Part shown: piece by piece, positions 51,932 through 60,203 of the stretch
Position numbering within the stretch: the first letter of the stretch is position 1
Layout of the letters: each line of letters opens with the position of its first letter
NCBI GenBank assembly: GCA_035294265.1
Contig: DATGLK010000030.1
Span: forward strand, 1 to 64,000
Length of the DNA: 64,000 bases
From: Candidatus Binataceae bacterium
GTDB lineage: Bacteria > Desulfobacterota > Binatia > Binatales > Binataceae
Reading direction: 5' to 3'
Translations under genes and position numbers: made by a program
Notes under the pieces: generated by a model
What the model saw: the letters and a program-made list of their open reading frames with translations, nothing else
The model's database searches: none
What the model was told of the DNA's origin: nothing

Positions 51932-52153
51932 TCAGCCGCCCGCCGCCCGCAGCTGCTGTTCCAAACCACTCAACCACTCGTCCAATTCGCCCTCGCACTC
52001 GACCACGATCTGCAATTTGCCGCTGGCCAGCCGCCGCACCTGCCCGGGATGGCCGGGGCGCAGCGGAATCTCCACCATCTCGCGCGAGATTCCCAACCGG
52101 TCGAGGATTTCGAAGATCCGCTCGATTTCCGCCCTCGTCACCACCTTGAGCAT
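51932..52153 (-). CDS. small conserved-looking acidic protein, 73 residues
   Basis: ATG 52153 follows GAGGTG by five bases. Sequence starts MLKVVTRAEIERIFEILDRL and has a short helical-strand pattern (GQVRRLASGKLQIVVECEGE). The balanced mix and good ribosome site support a real gene. Function unknown. It is divergent from the cold-shock gene with a 130-base gap. Confidence 0.55.
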   Translation of the reverse strand: MLKVVTRAEIERIFEILDRLGISREMVEIPLRPGHPGQVRRLASGKLQIVVECEGELDEWLSGLEQQLRAAGG

Positions 52154-52283
52154 TTGTCACCTCGCCCACAAAGCCCTGTGCGCGGCCCTGCGGCTGATTT
52201 ATCATATAAACAGGCAAGCGCAGGGCGTGGAAGCGGGCGCCCAGCGGGCGTGCGGCTTGAAATTACCGCTTAGTGAGGGTCGT

Positions 52284-52487
52284 GTGTACGGCACCATCAA
52301 GAAAATCGTCAAGGACAAGGGCTTCGGGTTCATCGCTCCCGACGACGGCGGCGACGAAGTCTTCTTCCATCGCTCGCGCCTGTCGCCCAAGGTTTACTTC
52401 GAGGACTTGCGCGAAGGCAGCGAGGTCCAGTTCGAGGTTCGCCCAGGAGAAAAGGGGCCGCAGGCCTTTAATCTGCGCCTGCGCTAA
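52284..52487 (+). CDS. cold-shock domain protein
   Basis: 67 residues beginning at GTG 52284, with GAGG six bases upstream; the open frame upstream is much longer but has no family match. The five-stranded OB fold shows RNP1-like KGFGFIAPD and RNP2-like VFFHRS, so it should bind single-stranded RNA or DNA. It differs from classical CspA at the N-terminus (MYGTIKKIVKDKG). Likely an RNA chaperone. Confidence 0.85.
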   Translation: MYGTIKKIVKDKGFGFIAPDDGGDEVFFHRSRLSPKVYFEDLREGSEVQFEVRPGEKGPQAFNLRLR

Positions 52488-52560
52488 GCTCCTCGCCCAA
52501 GCCCCGGGGCAACGGTAGAGCCACTCGTAAGCCAAAGCGAGGATGGTATACTAAGCCGTC

Positions 52561-53073
52561 GTGTCGGAGCATCAACACCATCACCACTCCCAGCGGCCCG
52601 GACGGCGCAATTTGCGCGCCGCCGTTGTTGTTGCCAGTGACAGCCGTACCGCCCGCGACGACGTCAGTGGCAAGCTTATCGCCGAATTGCTCGCCACTGC
52701 CGGCGTGGAAGTGGCCTCCTACCAGGTGCTCCCCGACGAGCCGGCGCAAATAGCGCAGGCGGTGCGAGGCGCGCGCGCGGAGTTGGATTTGGTGATTATC
52801 AGCGGGGGCACCGGGATCGGCGCGCGGGATAACAGCTACGAAGCGCTAACTGGGCTTTTGGACAAGGAGCTGACCGGTTTCGGCGAGTTGTTTCGCATGC
52901 TTTCCTATCAGGAGATCGGCGCGGCCGCCTTTCTCAGCCGCGCCACGGCCGGTATCAGCGCCGGTAAGCTCGTCGTTTGTCTGCCTGGAGCGCCGGCGGC
53001 CGGCCGTCTGGGAGTGGAAAAATTGCTTCTGCCCGCGCTGGACCATATCGCCGAGCTGCTGGAGTTGGGATGA
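52561..53073 (+). CDS. moaB: molybdopterin biosynthesis protein MoaB/MogA family
   Basis: 170 residues from GTG 52561. It begins with a His-rich stretch (SEHQHHHHSQRP) and then the MogA-like fold: VVVASDSRTARDDVSGKLIA, DLVIISGGTGIGARDNSYEA (substrate loop, usually GGTGxxxRDxTxEA) and the end SYQEIGAAAFLSRATAG. Family members adenylylate molybdopterin before molybdenum insertion. The His-rich tail might bind metal. It overlaps the moaD-moaE gene by four bases (ATGA). Confidence 0.9.
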   Translation: MSEHQHHHHSQRPGRRNLRAAVVVASDSRTARDDVSGKLIAELLATAGVEVASYQVLPDEPAQIAQAVRGARAELDLVIISGGTGIGARDNSYEALTGLLDKELTGFGELFRMLSYQEIGAAAFLSRATAGISAGKLVVCLPGAPAAGRLGVEKLLLPALDHIAELLELG

Positions 53074-53759
53074 CCTTGCGGCTGAAATTTTTTGCAGTCT
53101 TGCGCGAGCGAGTAGGCCGGGGCGAGCTCAGTGGCAATTTCGCCGACGGAGCCAGCGTGGGCGAAATCTGGCAGCTCCTGCAGCAAGAGTATCCGGGCCT
53201 GCAGGGACAGGGCGAGGCCCTGTCCTTCGCGGTCAATTGCGAATATGTGGGCGCCGATTTCTGTCCGCGCGAGGGCGACGAGTTGGCTTTTATTCCTCCC
53301 GTCAGCGGCGGCGCACCGGTAGCCGCGGCTCGCATCGTGCGCCAGACCATCGACGTCGCCGCCCTGGAGAGCGCGGTGGCTGATCCAGCGGCGGGCGCGA
53401 TCGTGAGCTTCGTTGGTACCACTCGCGATAACAGCGCCGACCGACGAGTAGTCGGGTTGGAGTACGAGGCTTACGAACCGATGGCGCTGCGCGAGATGGA
53501 AAAGTTGGTGGCCCAAGCCTACAGCCGCTTTGGCCTGGTGCGCGCCGCCGTGATCCATCGCATCGGCCGGCTCGAGATTGGGGAGGCCTCGGTGGCGATC
53601 GCGGTGGCAGCCGCCCATCGCGCCCAAGCCTTCGAGGCCTGCCGATTCTTAATCGATCGGATCAAGGAAAGCGTGCCCATCTGGAAAAAAGAATTTTTCG
53701 AGGGCGGCGAGGTGTGGGTCGGCTGTCAAACCTCTCACCCACCTCACGACGCGCACTGA
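53070..53759 (+). CDS. MoaD-MoaE fusion, molybdopterin synthase
   Basis: 229 residues. Residues 1-81 are MoaD (MTLRLKFFAVLRERVG ... FIPPVSGG), ending in the Gly80-Gly81 motif that must become a free thiocarboxylated C-terminus in normal MoaD. It runs straight on to MoaE (from about 87), with FVGTTRDNSADRRVVGLEYEAY and KESVPIWKKEFFEGGEVWVG. This is the arrangement of MoaX of Mycobacterium, which is cleaved after the GG. Start ATG 53070 overlaps the moaB stop. Molybdenum-cofactor steps upstream (moaA, moaC) are not in the window. Confidence 0.93.
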   Translation: MTLRLKFFAVLRERVGRGELSGNFADGASVGEIWQLLQQEYPGLQGQGEALSFAVNCEYVGADFCPREGDELAFIPPVSGGAPVAAARIVRQTIDVAALESAVADPAAGAIVSFVGTTRDNSADRRVVGLEYEAYEPMALREMEKLVAQAYSRFGLVRAAVIHRIGRLEIGEASVAIAVAAAHRAQAFEACRFLIDRIKESVPIWKKEFFEGGEVWVGCQTSHPPHDAH

Positions 53760-53797
53760 GCACCGCCCCTGCGGCATCTATAGTACGGAGCAACTGG

Positions 53798-54736
53798 ATG
53801 GCAATTGAACAGAGCACAGTGGAGAAGGTGATTCTGGCCCAGCCGCGCGGTTTCTGCGCCGGGGTCGAGCGAGCGGTGGAGGCGGTACGCAACGCCCTGC
53901 AGGTGTATGGGCGCCCGCTCTACGTGCGCCATCAGATTGTCCACAACCGTTTCGTCCTAGAGGCTCTGGAGCGTGAGGGGGCGATTTTTGTCGAGAGCCT
54001 GGATCGCATTCCCAACGGCCACCGAGTGATTTTCAGCGCTCACGGAGTCGCCCCCAGCGAATGGCAGCGGGCCCAGCAACGCGGTTTGCGGGTGATCGAC
54101 GCGACCTGCCCGTTGGTCACCAAGGTCCATCTCGAAGTCGAGCGCTACGCGCACGAGGGTAAGACCATCATCCTGATCGGTCACGCCGGTCACGAAGAGG
54201 TCAACGGTACCTTGGGCGTGGCGCCGGGCAAAGTCATTTTGGTGGCGACGGTGGAAGAGGCTCGCACGGTCACGGTATCCGATTGCTCGCAGGTCGCGGT
54301 AGTAACGCAGACTACGCTGAGCGTCGATGACACGCGCGAAATCATGCTGGCGCTGCGGGAGCGTTTTCCCAACATGATCACGCCCAAGACCGACGACATC
54401 TGCTATGCCACTCAGAATCGGCAGAATGCGGTCAAGGCGCTCAGCGCGGTGGCGGACACGATCCTGGTGGTGGGTTCCAAACAAAGCTCCAATGCCAATC
54501 GCCTGGTCGAGGTGGCCCAGACCTGCGGCACCCCCGCCTATCTAGTAGATTCGCTACGCGACCTCGCCCCCGCGATGGTAGCAGGCGCGCGAACGCTGGG
54601 GTTAAGCGCGAGCGCCTCCTCGCCGGAGTGGCTGGTGGAAGAAATTATCGGGGCGTTTGCGACCCAGGGGGCGCAGATCGAGCTGTTGCAGGTAGCCACC
54701 GAGAAGGTGCATTTCGCCGCGCCGCTGGCGGAATGA
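53798..54736 (+). CDS. ispH: 4-hydroxy-3-methylbut-2-enyl diphosphate reductase
   Basis: 312 residues from ATG 53798 (GGAG eight bases upstream). The three cluster cysteines are in PRGFCAGVERAVE, IDATCPLVTKVH and DICYATQNRQNAV; the acid/histidine active-site loop is HAGHEEVNGTLG with the catalytic Glu in EEVNG. IspH is the last step of the MEP route to isopentenyl diphosphate. It stands alone between molybdopterin and mechanosensitive-channel genes, without other MEP genes. Confidence 0.97.
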   Translation: MAIEQSTVEKVILAQPRGFCAGVERAVEAVRNALQVYGRPLYVRHQIVHNRFVLEALEREGAIFVESLDRIPNGHRVIFSAHGVAPSEWQRAQQRGLRVIDATCPLVTKVHLEVERYAHEGKTIILIGHAGHEEVNGTLGVAPGKVILVATVEEARTVTVSDCSQVAVVTQTTLSVDDTREIMLALRERFPNMITPKTDDICYATQNRQNAVKALSAVADTILVVGSKQSSNANRLVEVAQTCGTPAYLVDSLRDLAPAMVAGARTLGLSASASSPEWLVEEIIGAFATQGAQIELLQVATEKVHFAAPLAE

Positions 54737-54824
54737 AATTGCGCGCCTATCGCCACCGGCGTAGTTCAGTTTGCGACACATAACTGCTTTGTGGCCTAGC
54801 CGCGCCGGGATATCATCGGGTCCG

Positions 54825-56801
54825 ATGATACTTTCGCCGATAGGCCGCGCGCGGCTGAGCGTCGCCATCCTGGCGCTGGCCGCCTGTGTGGCCCTGACCC
54901 CGGCTTTTGCCGCAACCCCACAACCCGTAGCCTCGGCTTCCAGACCCCCGAGTGCCACCCCTACTCCCGCGCTGACCCGGCGCGAGCGGGTGATCTCGTT
55001 TTTGGACCGCGTTATCACCTGGTACCACAACCTCAACACCGAGGTGGCGTTGGCCGAGCAGCCCAGCGAGATGCTTTATGTCAATGACGACCGCAACTTG
55101 GCTGACAGCCTACTCCAAGTAGCCTTCCAGTACGCGCGCGCGGAAGCAGAACTACTCAAGACAAGTACGCCGGCCACCACCGCTGACAAACTGGCCGTGC
55201 CCACGCCTCAGGGTACGCCGGGCTTGGCAGCGCTAGCCGCGCAGACCAAAACCACCATCGAGTCAGACCAGCGTAAGATCGCCCAGATCCGCGCCGAGCT
55301 GACGCGAGCCAAAGGGGCCGATCGCGCCAATCTGGCCAGCCGCCTGGTCGCGCTGCAGGCCGATTTGCAATGGCAGCAGGCACGCGCCGGATACATCGGA
55401 GCGATGCAAGCCTTCGAGCATGGCGGACCCAGCGCGACCCTGGGACAGAGCGATTTAGACGAGCGCATCGACGAGCTTCAGCGGGCTGTCTCGGCCGCGC
55501 AAGTCAAGCTTCCATCCCCGACCTTCAACCCTCCCCCCGAGCCCACGGGAGTCATTAGCTTGGCCCAACATCTGCTCGAGGACCAGCGCAGGCTCCAGCT
55601 TCTGGATGGGCGGCAGGCCGCGACCCAGGCGCTGGCCACGCAAAGCCGGGCCTTAGCCGCGCCGCTACGCCAACAACTCATGGAGCTTGATCGGCGGGCG
55701 ATTGCCCTGAGTCATCAGGCGCTGGGTAGCGACCCGGCCAGTCTGGAAGAGCGCAGCCGTGATTTTGCCGAGCTGATCGAGCAACGCAAGCTGATAGCCG
55801 AGGTGCTGCTGCCGCTGGGCGAGTTGGGCGTGGCCATCAACCGCTACAGCACCAACCTCGGACAGTGGCACGCCGTGGTGGTCCGGCACATGAGCCAGGG
55901 ACTGCACGCCCTGGTGGCGCGCTTGGCCGGGTTGCTGTTTTTGATCGCGCTGATCATCGCGTTGTCCCTGATCTGGCGCCATCTCACCATGCGCTATGTG
56001 AGCGACAATTATCGCCGGCGCCAGTTGCTCAAAATTCGCGATATTACCGTCCTGTGCTTGATTGCTTTGGTGTTGATTTTTAACTTCACCACTGAGTTGG
56101 CGGCGCTTGCCACCATCCTGGGTTTCGCCGCCGCGGGCATCGCAGTCGCGCTGCAGGACGTTATCCTGTCGCTGGCCGGCTATTTCCGCTTGAGCGGACG
56201 CTATGGGATGAAGCGGGGCGACCGGGTGGAATTACTTGGCGTGCGCGGCGAGGTGCTGGAAATCGGCTTGACCAAACTGACCCTTATCGAGCTGGGAAGC
56301 GATTCCTCCAATTCCAGTCCCACTGGCCGCTTGGTGGTGATACCCAATTCGTCGATCTTTCACGACAAGTTCGTCAATCATCCCCCCGACACCCGGCTTA
56401 TCTGGAACGAACTGAGCTTTACGCTCGCACCCGAGTGCGACTATCGGGTAATCGAAAAATTGCTACTGGAGGTGGTCGAAGAAGTGTTTGCGCGCTACCG
56501 TGATCGGGCCCGTCGCCAATTGCTCGCGATGGAGCGCACCATCGATACCAGCGTGGAGTCACCCAAGCCGCAAAGCCGCTTGCGCCTGCGCGCCGATGGG
56601 CTAGAAATCACCTTGCGCTATCCCGTGGAAGCTTCCTACGAGGCTCAGGTGACCGATGAAATTTCGCGCCGCCTTCTCGACACACTGGCTCGCCAGCCCA
56701 ATCTGCGTTTCGTGCCCAGCTCCGCACCCAACATCCAAGTTAACACGGCGCCGGTGGTCGGCGACGCCGAACTGGTTCCCTCGCAAGCCAAAGCCGAGTG
56801 A
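54825..56801 (+). CDS. MscS-family mechanosensitive channel with long periplasmic domain
   Basis: 658 residues from ATG 54825. A signal peptide (SVAILALAACVALTPAFA) is followed by a helical, coiled-coil-rich periplasmic part (about 50-330). Membrane helices lie near 365-385, 406-425 and 428-450. The pore helix and start of the MscS beta domain is ATILGFAAAGIAVALQDVIL, SLAGYFRLSGRYGMKRGDRV and GEVLEIGLTKLTLIELG, with the Ala/Gly pattern of MscS TM3. It is far larger than E. coli MscS (286) and looks like the MscK/YnaI-type class with an extended sensor domain. It relieves hypo-osmotic shock. Confidence 0.9.
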   Translation: MILSPIGRARLSVAILALAACVALTPAFAATPQPVASASRPPSATPTPALTRRERVISFLDRVITWYHNLNTEVALAEQPSEMLYVNDDRNLADSLLQVAFQYARAEAELLKTSTPATTADKLAVPTPQGTPGLAALAAQTKTTIESDQRKIAQIRAELTRAKGADRANLASRLVALQADLQWQQARAGYIGAMQAFEHGGPSATLGQSDLDERIDELQRAVSAAQVKLPSPTFNPPPEPTGVISLAQHLLEDQRRLQLLDGRQAATQALATQSRALAAPLRQQLMELDRRAIALSHQALGSDPASLEERSRDFAELIEQRKLIAEVLLPLGELGVAINRYSTNLGQWHAVVVRHMSQGLHALVARLAGLLFLIALIIALSLIWRHLTMRYVSDNYRRRQLLKIRDITVLCLIALVLIFNFTTELAALATILGFAAAGIAVALQDVILSLAGYFRLSGRYGMKRGDRVELLGVRGEVLEIGLTKLTLIELGSDSSNSSPTGRLVVIPNSSIFHDKFVNHPPDTRLIWNELSFTLAPECDYRVIEKLLLEVVEEVFARYRDRARRQLLAMERTIDTSVESPKPQSRLRLRADGLEITLRYPVEASYEAQVTDEISRRLLDTLARQPNLRFVPSSAPNIQVNTAPVVGDAELVPSQAKAE

Positions 56802-56977
56802 TAAGCGACCGGAGGCCATTTTACGTGTGAATCGCCCTTGTATATCAAGTGCCCACCTTGGCATTATTCTGGCTGATGCTGTTGCGCGCCTTATCCAGGA
56901 GTCGGAAATCGACCGGTCATGGCTGGCCTGCGCCGCAGGGCCCAGTTCTAAGGTCACGCTGTGCCAGCCCCTAGCGC

Positions 56978-57625
56978 ATGAGTCCGCCGTCGCCCAAGGC
57001 TGTCCGTTACGTCGCCATCGAAGGCCCCATTGGAGTGGGCAAAACCAGCTTGGCCCGCGAACTGGCCCGAGTGATGGGAGCGCGGCTGGTCTTGGAGGAG
57101 GTCGACAACCCCTTTTTGGCCCGCTTTTACCGCGACCCCGAGCGTTACGCCTTTCCGACCCAATTGTATTTCCTGCTTACCCGCTGTACCCAGCAGCGTG
57201 AATTGGCCCAGCAGGAACTTTTCGCACAACGCACCGTAGCCGATTACCTGCTGGCCAAGGACCGGATTTTCGCCGCCCTTAACTTGGCCCCCGATCAGCT
57301 CGCGCTGTATGAGCAGGTTTATCGGCTGATGCAAACAGCGGTAACCAAACCGGACCTGGTGGTGTTTCTCAACGCGCGGGTGGAGGTGCTGGTGCGCCGA
57401 CTGCGCCAACGCAATCGTGACTTCGAGCGCTGGGTCAGCGTAGAGTACCTGGAACAAGTCGCGGCCGCTTATCGCGACTTCTTCTTTTACTATGAGGAAA
57501 CACCTTTGCTGGTGGTCGATAGCTCGCAGATTGATTTCTTGTCCGACCCCGAAGCGCTAGCCAAACTCCTGCAGGAGATCGAACATGCCGGGCCCGGAAT
57601 TCAACATTACGTCCCGCGCAGCTAG
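56978..57625 (+). CDS. deoxynucleoside kinase
   Basis: 215 residues of the dNK/dCK/dGK superfamily. P-loop: VAIEGPIGVGKTSLARELA. Other family patterns: EEVDNPFLARFYRDPERYAF (substrate Glu), YFLLTRCTQQRELAQ, the DR-region VADYLLAKDRIFAAL and the lid RLRQRNRDFERWVS with several arginines. It phosphorylates deoxynucleosides in salvage; which base cannot be fixed by eye. ATG 56978 is the start. It is convergent with the Nudix gene, 13 bases apart. Confidence 0.92.
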   Translation: MSPPSPKAVRYVAIEGPIGVGKTSLARELARVMGARLVLEEVDNPFLARFYRDPERYAFPTQLYFLLTRCTQQRELAQQELFAQRTVADYLLAKDRIFAALNLAPDQLALYEQVYRLMQTAVTKPDLVVFLNARVEVLVRRLRQRNRDFERWVSVEYLEQVAAAYRDFFFYYEETPLLVVDSSQIDFLSDPEALAKLLQEIEHAGPGIQHYVPRS

Positions 57626-57638
57626 GCAGGGCGTGGCG

Positions 57639-58091
57639 CTACCCCTGGCGCTTGGCCTTCAGATCTTTCGTCCACGGCCCGGGTCGCCGCCCACTTAGCT
57701 TGAACTGCAGGTAATCGCTCACAATGGTGGCATGATCGAAAGCCAAAGGCGTGGGCGGCTGATGGGGTAGAAAAAGGGCGGCATTCTTGGCATCGTCAGC
57801 CGCACGTAGCGCACCATGACCACGCCCGATGTACACCACACTGATAGTTTGCCCGCGCGGATCGCGCTTGGGATCGGAGTAAATTCCCAGCAGGTCGGTC
57901 AGCTCGACCTCCAACGAGGTCTCCTCGCGCATCTCCCGGACCGCGGCATGTTCGACGGTTTCACCGAAGTCCACGAAACCGCCGGGTAGAGCCCAGCCGT
58001 GGGGTTCGTTGAGCCGTTCGATCAGAACAATCCGTTCGCCGATTTCAATAATGACGTCGGCGGCAACTGGAGGGGTACTCGGGCGCGGCAT
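57639..58091 (-). CDS. Nudix hydrolase
   Basis: 150 residues from ATG 58091; the frame runs open to 58193 without support. The Nudix box is complete: [18 protein letters not shown] followed by [10 protein letters not shown] (Gx5Ex7REVxEExGU). The position [19 protein letters not shown] is typical of MutT/NUDT-like ADP-ribose or mRNA-type enzymes. It probably removes a diphosphate from a nucleotide derivative. It is divergent from the alcohol dehydrogenase gene. Confidence 0.93.
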   Translation of the reverse strand: MPRPSTPPVAADVIIEIGERIVLIERLNEPHGWALPGGFVDFGETVEHAAVREMREETSLEVELTDLLGIYSDPKRDPRGQTISVVYIGRGHGALRAADDAKNAALFLPHQPPTPLAFDHATIVSDYLQFKLSGRRPGPWTKDLKAKRQG

Positions 58092-58191
58092 GGCGCCATG
58101 ATAGCATCCGAATCGGCGGATTGCGTCAGGCTCCCGGCCGGCTTGGAGCGGTTGACAGAAGCCGCGCCCATCATGAGAGTTTTGTTTTAAC

Positions 58192-59211
58192 ATGAAAGTA
58201 GCGCGGCTTTATGATTTCGATGATATCCGGATCGAGGACATGGCCCGGCCGGAAATTACTGCCGACCAGATCTTAGTCAGAACCGCCGCCTGCGGCATCT
58301 GCTCGGGCGACATTATGCCTTGGTACATGCGGCGCAAGGCCCCGCTGGTGCTCGGGCACGAGCCCGTGGGGGTGGTGGCAGAGGTGGGTAGCGCGGTGCG
58401 TGATTTCCACCCCGGTCAACGCGTGTTCGTCCATCATCATGCTCCCTGTTTCCAGTGCGCCGCCTGCCGCCGCGGCCAGTACGTGCAATGCCCGACCTGG
58501 CGTGCGAGCAAGTTGGTCCCGGGCGGGATGGCCGAATACTTTGTAGCCGCGGCGGTCAATCAACGCGATACCTTGCCGCTGCCTGACGCCGTCAGCGATC
58601 GCGACGGTGTACTGATCGAACCCGCCGCGTGTGTGGTCAAATCGCTGCGCCGCGCTGGCCTCAAACCGGGCGAGAGCGTGGCTATCATTGGCTTGGGCAT
58701 CATGGGCATGATGCACGTGTTGCTGGCGCGCAAGCTTGGCGCCAGCCCCATCATTGGAATCGACCTACTGGCCTCCCGAGCCGCGCGCGCGCGCCGGATG
58801 GGAGCCGATTACGGCCTGGTGGCCGACGACCGGATCGAACAGCAGGTCCGCGAGGTGACGGCCGGCGCTATGGCCGACGTGGTAATCGTGGGGCCAGGTT
58901 CCACGGCCGCCCTGCACAGCGGCTTAAAGTTGGCTGGGCGCGCGGCCACCGTGGTGCAATTCACTACCACTCCCCCCGAAGCGGAGCTAAGCCTTAACAT
59001 GCACGATTTTTACTTCAGCGATCTGCGCCTGGTGGCCAGCTATTCGTGCGGTCCGGACGACACCCGTGAGGCCTTGGCCTTGGTACAAAGCGGAGTTTTT
59101 AATGCGCGTGAATTAGTCACCCACAGCTTTCCTTTGACCCGTTTCGCCGAGGCCTTTGCGACCGCCCAGCGCGAGGAGGCGCTCAAAGTGGTAGTCACCT
59201 TCGGGGACTAG
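58192..59211 (+). CDS. zinc-dependent alcohol/polyol dehydrogenase (MDR family)
   Basis: 339 residues. Catalytic zinc residues are in [20 protein letters not shown] and GHEPVGVV, and the structural zinc cysteines in [18 protein letters not shown]-binding motif: [23 protein letters not shown] (GxGxxG) and the acidic Asp of [10 protein letters not shown] prefers NAD. Overall pattern is closest to sorbitol/threonine dehydrogenase-like enzymes. ATG 58192 has no strong ribosome site. It is divergent from the Nudix gene, with 100 bases between. Confidence 0.92.
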   Translation: MKVARLYDFDDIRIEDMARPEITADQILVRTAACGICSGDIMPWYMRRKAPLVLGHEPVGVVAEVGSAVRDFHPGQRVFVHHHAPCFQCAACRRGQYVQCPTWRASKLVPGGMAEYFVAAAVNQRDTLPLPDAVSDRDGVLIEPAACVVKSLRRAGLKPGESVAIIGLGIMGMMHVLLARKLGASPIIGIDLLASRAARARRMGADYGLVADDRIEQQVREVTAGAMADVVIVGPGSTAALHSGLKLAGRAATVVQFTTTPPEAELSLNMHDFYFSDLRLVASYSCGPDDTREALALVQSGVFNARELVTHSFPLTRFAEAFATAQREEALKVVVTFGD

Positions 59212-59642
59212 ATCCTTAGCTCCCAAGCGCTCCGAACCCCTTTGCCACCGACGCCGAGAAAGGCGAGCCGCCGAATTTTCAACATTGCCAGAGCTGACAA
59301 ACCCGCCGAGGGCGAGGCTCGCCAGGTATTGGCCGGTGCGCTGGGCGAGCGGGTCGCCTTCATCTTAGGTAACCTCACCACCCTGGTGGCTTTGCCATCC
59401 CAGTGTGACGATTGGCGCGGGCATCGCATCGGCGCCGGAGCCTGAGTGCTCGAACGCGATTTACCCTAAGCGGCGAAGCGGGGGAAATTTGGCCTTTTGT
59501 GAATTGTCGGAATGCGGAATAGGCCTCTACCTTCAAGCCGAAGCCTTACACAGACGCGGCGCAATGTACGGGAGGAGAGAGCAATTAGAGGGCGGAATCG
59601 CTCGCGAAACCGCCCCCTTAGTTTTAGCCAGCTCGACCCGAG
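59212..59642. other. 431-base intergenic region, no gene identified
   Basis: Between the dehydrogenase stop and the lipoprotein stop. Two short plus-strand frames (59242-59445, 59512-59694) lack ribosome sites and family patterns. No hairpin terminator is obvious. Confidence 0.5.
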
Positions 59643-60026
59643 TTACGGAGTGGCGCTACTCGCCGCCTTCGCATGGGAGGCCGCCTTGGCGTGATGACGA
59701 CGCATCACGCGCCGCCGGCGCGGCCGCGCACTACTCATGGTCTTTTCGGCGATCGCTTCGGCGCGATCCGCCGCAGCCTTAGCGTCAGAGGCCGCCTGCT
59801 GCACTTGGCTGGCCGCCGACTGAGCCTGCGAGGCTGCCGCCTGAGCCTTTTGCGCCGCCGCCTCGGCGCGCGAAGCGGACTGGTCTGCCTGATTAGCCGC
59901 GTTCACCGCTTGCTGAGCCGGATCGGGCTGGTTGGAGGAACAGCCTGTTGTGGAGACCACGGCCAACAACGCCATGGCACCCGCCAGACCGACCAGTTTC
60001 GAAGTTCCTGAGTAAAAGCCCTGCAT
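59643..60026 (-). CDS. alanine-rich Lpp-like lipoprotein
   Basis: 127 residues from ATG 60026, with GGAGG nine bases upstream on the coding strand (plus-strand CCTCC at 60036-60040). Signal peptide and lipobox GAMALLAVVSTTGC. The mature part is a long Ala/Gln-rich helical repeat (SRAEAAAQKAQAAASQAQSA) of heptad type, like Lpp/OprI, then a basic arginine/histidine-rich tail (RPRRRRVMRRHHAKAA). It should coil as a trimer in the envelope and the tail may bind peptidoglycan or surface polyanions. A second similar gene follows groEL at 62.6 kb. Confidence 0.8.
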   Translation of the reverse strand: MQGFYSGTSKLVGLAGAMALLAVVSTTGCSSNQPDPAQQAVNAANQADQSASRAEAAAQKAQAAASQAQSAASQVQQAASDAKAAADRAEAIAEKTMSSARPRRRRVMRRHHAKAASHAKAASSATP

Positions 60027-60184
60027 TACATACCTCCTTGGAGATCCCTTGCCAGTCCGTAACGGTGACCTGGTTGATTTTTGTCAGACAGCGCTATCAA
60101 AAGCAAGATTGTTTCATATGCCGCGCTACTGTAGAAGCGGCGCCCATATTAGTTTTACTTCGATCATTCAAAGCTTTTGCCCAT

Positions 60185-60202
60185 TCTCAGGACTTCCTGA
60201 GA
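60185..60202 (-). terminator. hairpin after groEL stop
   Basis: Seven-base arms TCTCAGG and CCTGAGA with loop ACTT (18 bases in all) lie one base after the groEL stop on its strand. No strong U-tract follows, so it may also be a stabilising 3' structure. Confidence 0.5.
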
Positions 60203-60203
60203 C

